Shown one piece after another: positions 41,224-50,493 of a stretch of DNA of 64,000 nt; the stretch's first letter is position 1; each line of letters opens with the position of its first letter. The stretch covers positions 18,074 through 82,073 of the forward strand of contig CACITU010000006.1 in assembly GCA_902589725.1 (NCBI GenBank). The letters are read 5' to 3'. The position numbers and the translations under genes are program-made. This stretch comes from an uncultured Pelagibacteraceae bacterium. GTDB lineage: Bacteria; Pseudomonadota; Alphaproteobacteria; Pelagibacterales; Pelagibacteraceae. Under the pieces are notes generated by a model. It did no database searches and was not told the origin of the DNA. It was given only the letters and a program-made list of their open reading frames with translations.

Positions 41224-43797
41224 ATGGAGTTTAAAAAAATCCAATTAAACGGATTTAAATCTTTTGCTGAAAAAACCAACTTCTTAATTGAAGACGGCCT
41301 TACTGGTATAGTAGGTCCTAACGGCTGTGGAAAGTCTAATATTGTAGAGTCTTTGAGATGGGTAATGGGAGAGACCTCGGCAAAGAGTATGCGTGGATCT
41401 GGTATGGAGGATGTTATATTTTCAGGAACATCTAATAAATCATCAAAAAATATTGCAGAGGTATCCATTGAGGTTGAAAACAAAGATAAAGAAGGTCCAA
41501 TTCAATACCGTGAGTTGGAGCAAATACAAATAAGACGAAAAATAGAAAAAGATAAAGGATCTAAATTTTACATTAATGACAAAGAAGTAAGAGCAAGAGA
41601 TGCACAAATGTTTTTTGCAGATCTTTCGACTGGTGCACACTCTCCATCTATGATTAGTCAGGGAAGAATAGGTGCATTAGTAACTGCGAAACCAACAGAT
41701 AGAAGAGCTATTTTAGAAGAAGCTGCGGGAATATCTGGTTTACACGTTAGAAGACATGAGGCTGAATTAAGATTAGGTGCGGCTGAGAATAATTTAAAAA
41801 GAGCAGATGAACTAAGAAGACAGCAAGAAAAGCAATTGGCAAATCTTCAAAAACAAGCTGAAGAGGCAACAAAATACAAACTAATTTCAGATCAAATTAA
41901 AAAAATTGAAGCAGGTTTATATTATTTAAAATTATTAGAAATAGATAAAGAAATTAGAGTAGAAAATGAAATTAATACTGAGGCAGAAGGAGAAGTAGAA
42001 GGATTTAATAACAAAATATCTGAGTTAGAAAATTCAATTAAAACTTTTACAGATAAAGTAAATCCACTTAGAGAGAAAAATATAGAAAATTTATCAAGGA
42101 TACAAAGACTTAATTTAGAGCTTCAGAGTTTAGATGAGGAAAATACAAGAATTCAAGATGAGATAGAAAGCATCAAAAAGTCAATTCAAACACTTGATGA
42201 TGATATCACGAGAGAAAAAGGGATAATTATAGACGCTAACTCAAATGAAAAAAGATTGAAAGAAGAGAAAACTGAATTAATTGAGACAGATTCGAAGTAT
42301 TTTGAAACAGAAAAATTATCTAATGAAGAGTTAGAAAGTGCAAAAAATAAACTTAAAGAAGAACAAAAAGCTGTTGACGAAGTTGTAAACAGTTTGGCAG
42401 AAGAAACTGTAAATATAAGTATTGGTCCTATAAGAAATGTAAAAAATACTATTTCAAGGGTAAAAGAATTAATAGACAGTAATGAAATAAATCAAGCAGT
42501 AACACTTCTTGATAGATGTAATATGGAGCTAGATATTTTTTTAAATGATTTAAAAAATGAGAGATCTAGAAGTGAATTATTGGGAGTTAGTGAAAAATCA
42601 GAAAATATAAAATTACTCCAAGAAAAATATGCCGATGCATATAGTAAAAATCGATCAATTAAAAATGAGTCTATAAAAAGAAATGAAAGAATAAAAACTA
42701 TTGAAACGGAAATTGAAAGTTGGAAAAATTTGTTAACTAACTCAGAAAAGATGGTAAATGAACTAACACAAAGAAAAGAAAAATTATCAAAACAATTAAG
42801 TGATTTAGAAAATCAACCTAGAGAACAGGCTGAAAGAAAAGGTCAAATCTCAGAAAATTTAAGAATTTCAGATAAAGAAAAAATTGATAATGAAGCGATT
42901 ATAGATGAAACAGATCAAAAAATTGAAATGTTAAGAACGCAATTAAATGAAATACAAGAGCAATCAATTCAAATCAGAGAAAGAAAAGCAAGCTCAGGAG
43001 CTACAATTGAAGGTCTACAAAAAAGAAAAAATGATTTGCTTGATAGAATTAATTCTGAGCTAAATTTAAATGAAAATAATATTTTGGAAAACTCAAATTT
43101 AAACGGGGTAGAAGAACTTCCGAATCCAGTTGATCAAGAAGATGCTCTGGACAAGAGAAAACAAGAAAGAGAAAAATTAGGATCCGTAAATTTAAAAGCA
43201 GATGAAGAAACAAGTAAATATGAAGAAGAGATAAAAAAAATGGAACAGGATCGTGCAGATCTTGTTACTGCTATTGTAAAACTTAAAGATAGTATTAATG
43301 AGCTTAATCAAAAAGGAAGGGAAAGATTGATTGAAGCTTTTGAAAAAGTTAATAGAAAATTTAATGAAGTTTATACAAAACTTTTCAATGGTGGAAATGC
43401 CAAATTAGAATTAGTGGACTCTGATGATCCACTTGAAGCAGGTTTAGAAATGTTAGTCAGTCCTCCAGGAAAAAGACTTCAATCTATAACTTTGTTATCT
43501 GGAGGTGAACAAGCATTAACTGCGCTCTCTTTAATCTTTGCAGTATTTTTAACAAATCCTTCACCTATATGTGTGTTAGATGAGGTTGATGCACCACTTG
43601 ACGATGCTAATGTAACAAGATTTTGTAGCCTACTTGAGGAATTAATAAAAATAACCAATACCAAATTCATAATTGTAACCCATCATGCTTTAACCATGTC
43701 AAAAATGAACAGACTATATGGGGTTACTATGCCTCAAAAAGGAATTAGTCAGCTTGTGGCTGTTGATTTACAAAAAGCAGAGAGTATGGTTGCTTAA
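41224..43797 (+). CDS. smc: SMC chromosome segregation ATPase, short and without a recognisable hinge
   Basis: ABC-type ATPase that compacts and segregates the chromosome with ScpA/ScpB. Walker A is GPNGCGKS at 31-38, the signature LLSGGEQ at 757-763, and Walker B with catalytic Glu at 782-787 (CVLDEVDAPLDD). EKLGSVNLKADEE near 650 is the conserved piece before the C-terminal head. The protein is only 857 residues against about 1150 usually. Between two coiled arms, residues 391-460 are poorly coiled and show none of the hinge's conserved glycines. Frame is intact throughout. Confidence 0.93.
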   Translation: MEFKKIQLNGFKSFAEKTNFLIEDGLTGIVGPNGCGKSNIVESLRWVMGETSAKSMRGSGMEDVIFSGTSNKSSKNIAEVSIEVENKDKEGPIQYRELEQIQIRRKIEKDKGSKFYINDKEVRARDAQMFFADLSTGAHSPSMISQGRIGALVTAKPTDRRAILEEAAGISGLHVRRHEAELRLGAAENNLKRADELRRQQEKQLANLQKQAEEATKYKLISDQIKKIEAGLYYLKLLEIDKEIRVENEINTEAEGEVEGFNNKISELENSIKTFTDKVNPLREKNIENLSRIQRLNLELQSLDEENTRIQDEIESIKKSIQTLDDDITREKGIIIDANSNEKRLKEEKTELIETDSKYFETEKLSNEELESAKNKLKEEQKAVDEVVNSLAEETVNISIGPIRNVKNTISRVKELIDSNEINQAVTLLDRCNMELDIFLNDLKNERSRSELLGVSEKSENIKLLQEKYADAYSKNRSIKNESIKRNERIKTIETEIESWKNLLTNSEKMVNELTQRKEKLSKQLSDLENQPREQAERKGQISENLRISDKEKIDNEAIIDETDQKIEMLRTQLNEIQEQSIQIRERKASSGATIEGLQKRKNDLLDRINSELNLNENNILENSNLNGVEELPNPVDQEDALDKRKQEREKLGSVNLKADEETSKYEEEIKKMEQDRADLVTAIVKLKDSINELNQKGRERLIEAFEKVNRKFNEVYTKLFNGGNAKLELVDSDDPLEAGLEMLVSPPGKRLQSITLLSGGEQALTALSLIFAVFLTNPSPICVLDEVDAPLDDANVTRFCSLLEELIKITNTKFIIVTHHALTMSKMNRLYGVTMPQKGISQLVAVDLQKAESMVA

Positions 43798-43806
43798 ACT
43801 ATATAA

Positions 43807-44082
43807 ATGCCAAAAGACTCTTTCAAAAATCGCTTAGAGATTGCAAAAAGTAAGATTTCAAAGAAAAATCTCTACAATAAGAAAAATGACCCCTCACCTG
43901 TAGGAACTGCATTTAAATTGAGCACAGAACTTGTTTCTGCGGTGGCTGTGGGGACAATTATTGGGTTTATTTTTGACAAGACCTTTGGTACTAAACCCTG
44001 GTTTATATTAATATTTTTTTTTGTTGGTGTAGTTGCTGGAATTACAAATGTGATTAGATCTGCAAAAAAAATGCAAAAATAA
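43807..44082 (+). CDS. atpI: ATP synthase protein I-like (AtpI/AtpZ family)
   Basis: 91 residues with two membrane helices (LVSAVAVGTIIGFIFDK and ILIFFFVGVVAGITNVI) joined by a short loop containing the conserved TFGTKPW. This is the AtpI-type subunit that precedes atpB and helps c-ring assembly or Mg2+ uptake. Starts nine bases after smc and ends nine bases before atpB, so the F0 operon may share a transcript with smc. Confidence 0.83.
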   Translation: MPKDSFKNRLEIAKSKISKKNLYNKKNDPSPVGTAFKLSTELVSAVAVGTIIGFIFDKTFGTKPWFILIFFFVGVVAGITNVIRSAKKMQK

Positions 44083-44091
44083 ATAAGTATT

Positions 44092-44826
44092 ATGGCAGCA
44101 AATCCTATGTCCCAATTCGACGTTTATAGAATTGGACCAGAAATTAAAGTTGGAGCACTCGACATATCGTTTACGAACGCAAGTTTGTTTATGATTTTAA
44201 GTACTGTATCTATTTTAATAATTTTTAATTTAGGATCAAATAAAAATTCAATACTACCAAACAAAATTCAATTATTAGCTGAACTTAGCTATACCTTTGT
44301 ATCTAAAATGATTAGCGACACGGCTGGTTCAAAAGCTAAACCATACTTTGCATTTATATTTTCTCTATTCATGTTTGTTTTATTTTGCAACATGTTTGGA
44401 ATGATACCTTATACTTTCACTGTAACCAGTCATATCATTGTAACATTTGTACTAGCGGCTTTTATATTTATTGGAGTGACAGTGATTGGGTTTATTAAAC
44501 ATGGATTTGGATATTTAAAATTATTTGTTCCAAGTGGGGTACCTGCAGTTTTGCTCCCTTTGATTGTAGTTATAGAAATTATTTCTTATTTAAGCAGACC
44601 TATAAGTTTATCAGTTAGATTATTTGCTAATATGATGGCAGGTCATACAATGATGAAAGTTTTTGGAGGCTTTGTAATTAGCCTTGGAGTAGTTGGTGGG
44701 TGGCTTCCACTAAGTTTTTCGGTTGCATTAACAGGTTTGGAGATCTTAGTTGCTTTTCTTCAAGCTTATGTTTTTGCAATCTTAACCTGCATCTATTTAA
44801 ATGATGCATTAAATTTACACCATTAA
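44092..44826 (+). CDS. atpB: ATP synthase F0 subunit a
   Basis: Proton half-channel subunit, 244 residues and about six membrane helices. The essential Arg is in SLSVRLFANMMAGH, with conserved Glu/His/Gln residues in the last two helices (ALTGLEILVAFLQAYVFAILTCIYL). PSGVPAVLLPLIVVIEIISYLSRPISLS is the typical fourth-fifth helix junction. Follows atpI; F1 genes are not in the window. Confidence 0.97.
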   Translation: MAANPMSQFDVYRIGPEIKVGALDISFTNASLFMILSTVSILIIFNLGSNKNSILPNKIQLLAELSYTFVSKMISDTAGSKAKPYFAFIFSLFMFVLFCNMFGMIPYTFTVTSHIIVTFVLAAFIFIGVTVIGFIKHGFGYLKLFVPSGVPAVLLPLIVVIEIISYLSRPISLSVRLFANMMAGHTMMKVFGGFVISLGVVGGWLPLSFSVALTGLEILVAFLQAYVFAILTCIYLNDALNLHH

Positions 44827-44844
44827 TAACAAGAGGAGGATATA

Positions 44845-45072
44845 ATGGAATTAGAAGCAGCAAAAATGATCGGAGCAGGTTTAGCAGCAATTGCTTTAGC
44901 TGGAGCTGGTGTTGGTATCGGAATAATTTTTGGAAATTATTTGTCTGGTGCAATGAGAAATCCATCAGCAGCACAAAAACAATTTCCTAACTTGCTTTTA
45001 GGTTTCGCACTTGCAGAAGCCACAGGATTATTTGGATTGGTAGTTGCCTTAATCATTCTTTTTGCGTTTTAA
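44845..45072 (+). CDS. atpE: ATP synthase F0 subunit c
   Basis: 75-residue hairpin of two helices joined by the polar loop AMRNPSAA. The ion-carrying Glu58 is in GFALAEATGLFG. No Na+-site signature (Gln in helix 1 plus Ser/Thr directly after the Glu) is apparent, so proton coupling is expected. A good ribosome site, AGAGGAGG, precedes the ATG, one of the few clear ones in the window, in keeping with the high copy number of c. Confidence 0.97.
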   Translation: MELEAAKMIGAGLAAIALAGAGVGIGIIFGNYLSGAMRNPSAAQKQFPNLLLGFALAEATGLFGLVVALIILFAF

Positions 45073-45076
45073 ATTG

Positions 45077-45667
45077 ATGGTTAAAAAAATATATTTTAAT
45101 TCAATATTTTTTAGCTTCTTTTTTATTAAAGAAGCTTTTGCAGCTGAAAGTGGAGGTATGCCTCAATTAAATCCAGAATTTTGGGTTTCTCAAATTTTTT
45201 GGTTAATACTTACTTTTGGAATTATGTATTTAGTTTTATCTAAACTAATACTACCAAAAATAAGTAACAACTTAGAGACGAGAAAATCTCAAATATTAGA
45301 AAATATTGAGGCTGCTGAGAAACAAAGAGAAGATAGCGAAGCAAAACTAAAAGAATATGATGAAATTATATATAAAAGTAAACTTGAGGCTAATAGCATT
45401 TTCAATCAAGCAAGGGAAAAAGCAATAAAAGATATTAGTGCAAAAAGAGCAGTTCTTGATCAGCAAATTGATAATGAAATTGCTGAGGCTGAAAAAGAAA
45501 TAGATTTATTAAGAAAGAAAGCGCCAGAAAAAATTAATAAAATTGCTATTGAGACATCATCTGAGCTATTACAAAAACTTATTGGAGCTGAAATAAATAA
45601 TAGCAGTATAACTGCGATTGTTGACGATTTGTCTAAGAGAAATGGAGATAAATATTATGGTAATTGA
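45077..45667 (+). CDS. atpF': ATP synthase F0 subunit b'
   Basis: Peripheral-stalk subunit b' of the split b/b' type found in alphaproteobacteria and phototrophs. 196 residues from the ATG at 45077. A signal-like N-terminus (to AFAAE) and the helix FWVSQIFWLILTFGIMYLVLSKLILP precede a long charged coiled coil. PEFWVSQIFWL is typical of b'. Overlaps subunit b by 11 bases. Confidence 0.92.
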   Translation: MVKKIYFNSIFFSFFFIKEAFAAESGGMPQLNPEFWVSQIFWLILTFGIMYLVLSKLILPKISNNLETRKSQILENIEAAEKQREDSEAKLKEYDEIIYKSKLEANSIFNQAREKAIKDISAKRAVLDQQIDNEIAEAEKEIDLLRKKAPEKINKIAIETSSELLQKLIGAEINNSSITAIVDDLSKRNGDKYYGN

Positions 45668-46154
45668 TGCAACATTTTGGGTGGCTATATCATTTATTAT
45701 TTTTTTTGGAGTATTAATATATTTTAAAATCCCTCAAAAAGTTTTGGAAATGCTGGATAAAATGATATCTGACATTAAGAATGAAATAGATGAGAGCGAA
45801 AAATTAAGGACTGAAGCAAAAACATTATTAGATAACTCCCAAAAAAAACTAGATACAGCTCATTCGGTAAGTAATGAAATTTTAGAAAATGCCAAAAAAG
45901 ATGCTGATAAATTAATTATTGAGATGAACGAAAAATTTCATAAATCCTCTGAAATTAAAAAAAATTTGACTGAAAATAAAATTAGTCAAATGAAAGAAGC
46001 TGCTATAAAAGAAATTAAAGATGCGTCAATAAAGATTGCAGTGGACTCAGTTAAAAAAATAATAACTACATCAGTAGATAAGTCAAAATTAGACGCGGTG
46101 TTTCAAAAAAATTTAGACGAAACTAAAGAAGAGTTAAAGAAAATTAACTCATAA
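45657..46154 (+). CDS. atpF: ATP synthase F0 subunit b
   Basis: 165 residues from the ATG at 45657 (MVIDATFWVAISF), which fits subunit b better than upstream in-frame starts inside b'. One N-terminal helix (FWVAISFIIFFGVLIYF) and a coiled coil rich in Lys and Glu follow. Last gene of the F0 operon. The F1 genes atpHAGDC must be elsewhere, the normal alphaproteobacterial split. Confidence 0.93.
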   Translation: MVIDATFWVAISFIIFFGVLIYFKIPQKVLEMLDKMISDIKNEIDESEKLRTEAKTLLDNSQKKLDTAHSVSNEILENAKKDADKLIIEMNEKFHKSSEIKKNLTENKISQMKEAAIKEIKDASIKIAVDSVKKIITTSVDKSKLDAVFQKNLDETKEELKKINS

Positions 46155-46193
46155 TACACTTACAATTTTCCAAAAAAGCTATAAATTATTAGA

Positions 46194-47654
46194 ATGAACT
46201 CTATAGTCATTGGATCAGGATTTGGTGGGATCGCAGCAGCACTAAGACTTAAGGCAAAAGGACATAAAGTAAAATTAATAGAAAAACACCCAGACCTAGG
46301 TGGCAGAGCTAGAGTTTTTAAAAGAAATGGATTTATATATGATGCTGGACCAACAGTAATTACTGCACCCTACTTAATTAACGAATTATTTGAGTTATTC
46401 AATAAAGATCCCACAAATTATATAGAATTAACCCCACTTAAAATTTGGTATCAATTTATTTTTGAAGATAAAACCAAGTTTAACTACTCAGGTAATGAAA
46501 TAGAAATGAAAAAGCAAATTGATAAGCTTAGCAAAGAAGATGTAAATGGATATGAAAAATTAGTTAATTTTACAAAAAAGATATTTGATAAAGGTTTTTT
46601 AGAACTAGCAGATGTTCCATTTGATAAACCTTTTGTAATGATGCAACAATTACCTGCTCTATTAAAACTTAAAAGTTATAAATCAGTTTACTCACTTGTT
46701 TCATCTTACATAAAAAATGAAAAATTAAGAAGAATGCTTAGTATGCATCCTTTGTTAGTTGGAGGAAATCCTTTTACTACCACTTCTATTTATGGATTAA
46801 TTCTTTATTTAGAAAAAAAATGGGGAATACATTATTCAGTCGGAGGAACAGGAAATATAATTAAAGGTTTTGAAAAGTTAATGAATGAGATTGGTATCGA
46901 AATATTAAAAAACAGTGAGGTAACTGAAATTATAACAAAAAATAATAAAATAAGTGGTGTGAAAATAAATAATGATAATGAAATTAGTGCAGATAATGTT
47001 GTTTGTAATGCAGATCCGCCTGCATTTTATGAGAAAATGTTGAGCAAAAGAAACGAGAATTCCATGTTGTTTAATTGGAAAAAAAATCGAATGGAATATT
47101 CTATGGGTTTATTTGTTTACTATTTTGGAACAAAAAAAATTTATGAGAATGTTGAACATCATACAATAAAGTTTGGAAACAAGTATAAAGAACATCTGGA
47201 TGATATATTTGATAAGAAAAAATTAAATAAAGATATTAGTTATTACCTTCATAGACCTACAGCAACTGATAAAACTATGGCCCCGGAAGGAAATGATTGT
47301 TTTTATGTATTAGTGCCTGTTCCTAACAATCAGTCAAAAATAAGTTGGGAAACTGAAGGTGAAAAAATGAAAAATCTTGTAATTGAAAAAATGGAAAAAG
47401 ATTTAATGCCGGATCTTAAAAATAATATAGTTGAGGATTTTTATCTAACACCTGATTACTTTGAGAAAGAATTAAATACAAAATTTGGATCAGGGTTTTC
47501 AATTCAACCTAAATTTACACAATCCGCATACTTTAGATTTCATAATAAATCAGAAATATATGATGGTTTGTACTTTGTTGGTGCGGGCACACATCCTGGG
47601 GCCGGTGTTCCAGGTGTTCTTTCTTCAGCAAAGGTTTTAGATAAATTTTTTTAA
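46194..47654 (+). CDS. crtI: Phytoene desaturase
   Basis: FAD enzyme converting phytoene to lycopene. 486 residues; FAD loop VIGSGFGGIAAALRLKAKG, then LGGRARVFKRNGFIYDAGPT, and the C-terminal bacterial phytoene dehydrogenase signature YFVGAGTHPGAGVPGVLSSAKV. First gene of crtI-crtB-crtY-blh, with the crtB ATG sharing its last base. No crtE (GGPP synthase) accompanies it in the window. Confidence 0.96.
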   Translation: MNSIVIGSGFGGIAAALRLKAKGHKVKLIEKHPDLGGRARVFKRNGFIYDAGPTVITAPYLINELFELFNKDPTNYIELTPLKIWYQFIFEDKTKFNYSGNEIEMKKQIDKLSKEDVNGYEKLVNFTKKIFDKGFLELADVPFDKPFVMMQQLPALLKLKSYKSVYSLVSSYIKNEKLRRMLSMHPLLVGGNPFTTTSIYGLILYLEKKWGIHYSVGGTGNIIKGFEKLMNEIGIEILKNSEVTEIITKNNKISGVKINNDNEISADNVVCNADPPAFYEKMLSKRNENSMLFNWKKNRMEYSMGLFVYYFGTKKIYENVEHHTIKFGNKYKEHLDDIFDKKKLNKDISYYLHRPTATDKTMAPEGNDCFYVLVPVPNNQSKISWETEGEKMKNLVIEKMEKDLMPDLKNNIVEDFYLTPDYFEKELNTKFGSGFSIQPKFTQSAYFRFHNKSEIYDGLYFVGAGTHPGAGVPGVLSSAKVLDKFF

Positions 47655-48505
47655 TGTTAACTAAGAATTATTTAGCTATTTACGCAAAATCTTTTAATTG
47701 GGCAGGTTTTTTTTTACCAAAAAAAACCTATGAAAAATGCTCTGCGCTTTATGATTTTTGTAGAGAAGTAGATAATATTGCTGACGATACAAATCAGATT
47801 GAAATAAAAAAAGATAATTTTATTAAATTTAGAAATAATTTTGTTAATAAAAATTATGATGATCCAGTTATTAAAAACATGTGGGATCTTATCAATGAAT
47901 TTAGTATTTCAACTAAAATTGTAGACGATTTATTTGAGGGTATTAATTCTGATATAAAAGAAAATGTTAAACTTAATTCAAAAAAAGAATTATTGATTTA
48001 TTCCTATAGGGTGGCTGGAACAGTTGGATTGATGATGGCTAAAATATTGAATGTTCACAAAGAACAATCTCTAAAATCAGCTATTGATCTTGGGATTGCT
48101 ATGCAATTAACAAATATTTCTAGGGATGTTATGGAAGATAAAAAAATTAATAGATTTTATATCAATGAAAGTTTTGAGGACATAAAGACTACAATCAAGC
48201 TTTCAGAAAAGTTTTATGAAAACTCATTTTACTCAATAAAAGAAATACCATTAAGTTTCCGATTTTCTATTTTAGTTGCTAGAAGGGTTTATAGAAAAAT
48301 AGGATATAAAATTTTAAATAAACAAAATATAGAAAATTATAAACAATCAGGAAAAATTTATGTTTCAAATATTGAAAAAATTATTGAAACTTTTTTATCT
48401 ATTTTTGACTTAATTAAGTTATCACTTATAAATAAAAACGATGATAATATTAATCATGATCATAATTTAATTAATGAAGAAATAAATTTAAATGAAAGAA
48501 TTTAA
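47654..48505 (+). CDS. crtB: Phytoene synthase
   Basis: Joins two geranylgeranyl diphosphates to phytoene. 283 residues of the squalene/phytoene synthase fold. The first Asp-rich site is YDFCREVDNIADD and the second QLTNISRDVMEDKKINRFYI. Overlaps crtY by 14 bases. The C-terminal 20 residues are Asn-rich and likely disordered. Confidence 0.95.
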   Translation: MLTKNYLAIYAKSFNWAGFFLPKKTYEKCSALYDFCREVDNIADDTNQIEIKKDNFIKFRNNFVNKNYDDPVIKNMWDLINEFSISTKIVDDLFEGINSDIKENVKLNSKKELLIYSYRVAGTVGLMMAKILNVHKEQSLKSAIDLGIAMQLTNISRDVMEDKKINRFYINESFEDIKTTIKLSEKFYENSFYSIKEIPLSFRFSILVARRVYRKIGYKILNKQNIENYKQSGKIYVSNIEKIIETFLSIFDLIKLSLINKNDDNINHDHNLINEEINLNERI

Positions 48506-49556
48506 TTACATAATTATAGGTGGGGGTTGCGCAGGTCTTTCATTAGCATATGAGCTGGAGGTTTATGATAAATTAAAAGATAAAACTTTAGCAATTATTG
48601 AGCCAAGAGAAAATTATAAAAGAGATAAAACTTGGTCATTTTGGAAAGTTTTTTCACATAACTTCGATGACTGTGTCAAAAAGAGTTGGAATAATTTTAC
48701 AATAAATACACCCAATAATACAAAATATGTAGATTGCGAACCTACACCATATCAAACGATAGATAGTGGTATGTTCTACGAAAAAATACTTTCAAAACTT
48801 AAATTAAATAAAAATATTCAGTTTTTTAAAAGTATCGATCTAATAGATAAATCAAATTCAATTGTATTTAATAGTGTACCTAGTTATGAGAATAAACAGA
48901 GTGAGTTATGGCAACACTTTTGTGGAGTTGAAATAGAAACAGATAAAGACTTCTTTGATGAAGAAATATTCAATTTGATGGACTTTGCTTGTGATCAAAG
49001 AAATAAAGTTCATTTTTTTTATACGCTACCATTTACAAAAAGAAACGCCTTAATAGAAACTACTTGGATATCTGAACTAAATAATGAAAAACTAAAAGAT
49101 TATGATGAACAAATTGATAATTATTTAAGTAAACATCTAAATATTAGAAACTGTAAAATTAGTTTCAAAGAAACTGGAGCAATCCCACTTTTTAGACAAA
49201 AAAATGTAAATAAATTAAATGAAATTTATATAGGCTCAGCAGGAGGAATGACTAGATTAAGTACGGGCTATACTTTCCTAAATATACAAGAACAAAGCAG
49301 ATATATTAGAGAAAACATAGAAAATATAAAAAATGTAAATCTATTTAAAATAAATTCAAAATATGATTTTTTAGATAAAATCTTATTAAGGGTTCTTAGA
49401 AACAATTCCAATGAAATGGGAAATATATTTTTCAAAGTTTTTAATTCAAAACCTAAAACAGCTATCAATTTTTTATCAAATAAAAGCAGTATTTTTGAAG
49501 ATTTAGAAGTAATTCTAAAAATGCCAAAGTGGAAATTTTTAAAAGAATTAATTTAA
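48492..49556 (+). CDS. crtY: Lycopene beta-cyclase
   Basis: Converts lycopene to beta-carotene. 354 residues of the bacterial CrtY flavoprotein type: dinucleotide loop YIIIGGGCAGLSLAYEL, KRDKTWSFW near residue 50, the central FFYTLPFTKRNALIETTW, and AGGMTRLSTGYTF near 258. It lies between crtB (overlap) and blh (one base apart). Confidence 0.93.
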   Translation: MKEFNYIIIGGGCAGLSLAYELEVYDKLKDKTLAIIEPRENYKRDKTWSFWKVFSHNFDDCVKKSWNNFTINTPNNTKYVDCEPTPYQTIDSGMFYEKILSKLKLNKNIQFFKSIDLIDKSNSIVFNSVPSYENKQSELWQHFCGVEIETDKDFFDEEIFNLMDFACDQRNKVHFFYTLPFTKRNALIETTWISELNNEKLKDYDEQIDNYLSKHLNIRNCKISFKETGAIPLFRQKNVNKLNEIYIGSAGGMTRLSTGYTFLNIQEQSRYIRENIENIKNVNLFKINSKYDFLDKILLRVLRNNSNEMGNIFFKVFNSKPKTAINFLSNKSSIFEDLEVILKMPKWKFLKELI

Positions 49557-49557
49557 G

Positions 49558-50493
49558 ATGATCAATAAAATAAAAAAAATAAATCTAAATCATTCATTTA
49601 TTTTTTTCTTCGTTGTAAACCTTTTTTGTATTTTGCTATTTAAGTTTAATAATTTAAATATTTCATCAATTTTGTGTTTACTTTTAATTTTAATTATAGG
49701 TGTTTCCCATGGATCTTTAGATCATATAAAAGGAAAAAAACTGCTAAGATTATTTAATATAAAATCAACTTATATATTCTATATCACCTATCTTTTAATT
49801 GCAGCAATAGTAATACTAACTTGGATAATATTGCCATCAATCACTTTAATTGTTTTTTTAATGATCGCTTCCTATCACTTTGGAAAAGAGGATACACAAT
49901 TTTTGATTAATAATAGATCTTATTTCACTCAAATACTTTATTTTTTTAAGGGATTTTTAATTATACTTGCCCCTTTATATTTTCATTTTCAGGAAACAAT
50001 AGCGATTTTTAAATTATTATTAATTGATAATGAGGCATTTTATTCAAGTTTAAATTTTATTGAGACAAATAATGTAATTCAAATAGGAATATTCTGTAGC
50101 ACCCTGTCTAGCATTTTTCTTTTCCTAAAGAATTTTGAAATCAAAAAATTTGTAGTTTTTTTAGATTATTTTTCTATTTTAATTTTAAATTACTATTTAT
50201 CTCCACTAATAGCTTTTACTGTTTATTTCTGTTTTTTACACTCGATTAGACATTCAATTTCACTAGCTATTGATCTTGATCCAAATAGTTTAGTTAATGG
50301 ATTTAGATTGTTTGTTAAAAAAGCTTTACCATTAACAATTTTGACAGCTATTTTTTCTTTTATTGCACTATATCTGTTAGAAAATTCATACAATTTGGAT
50401 AGTGCAATTTTAAAAATAATATTTATAGGTTTGGCGTCTTTAACCTTTCCACATATATTGCTGGAATATTTTCTTGAAAAAAATGAAAAATAA
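49558..50493 (+). CDS. blh: Beta-carotene 15,15'-dioxygenase, Brp/Blh family
   Basis: Cleaves beta-carotene into two retinals for a rhodopsin. 311 residues with about eight membrane helices. The iron-binding histidines are in GVSHGSLDHIKG (His51, His56), SYHFGKEDTQF, and FLHSIRHSIS. Its presence at the end of a crt cluster implies a proteorhodopsin gene elsewhere in the genome. Its stop lies 11 bases inside ispH. Confidence 0.93.
   Translation: MINKIKKINLNHSFIFFFVVNLFCILLFKFNNLNISSILCLLLILIIGVSHGSLDHIKGKKLLRLFNIKSTYIFYITYLLIAAIVILTWIILPSITLIVFLMIASYHFGKEDTQFLINNRSYFTQILYFFKGFLIILAPLYFHFQETIAIFKLLLIDNEAFYSSLNFIETNNVIQIGIFCSTLSSIFLFLKNFEIKKFVVFLDYFSILILNYYLSPLIAFTVYFCFLHSIRHSISLAIDLDPNSLVNGFRLFVKKALPLTILTAIFSFIALYLLENSYNLDSAILKIIFIGLASLTFPHILLEYFLEKNEK

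Noticed and set aside
44678..44974. 98-codon minus-strand ORF across atpB and atpE
   Set aside because: Leu/Gln-rich shadow frame opposite two certain genes.
46160..46185. TTACAA and TATAAA upstream of crtI as a promoter
   Set aside because: The spacer is only 14 bases and the start would be within a few bases of the ATG.
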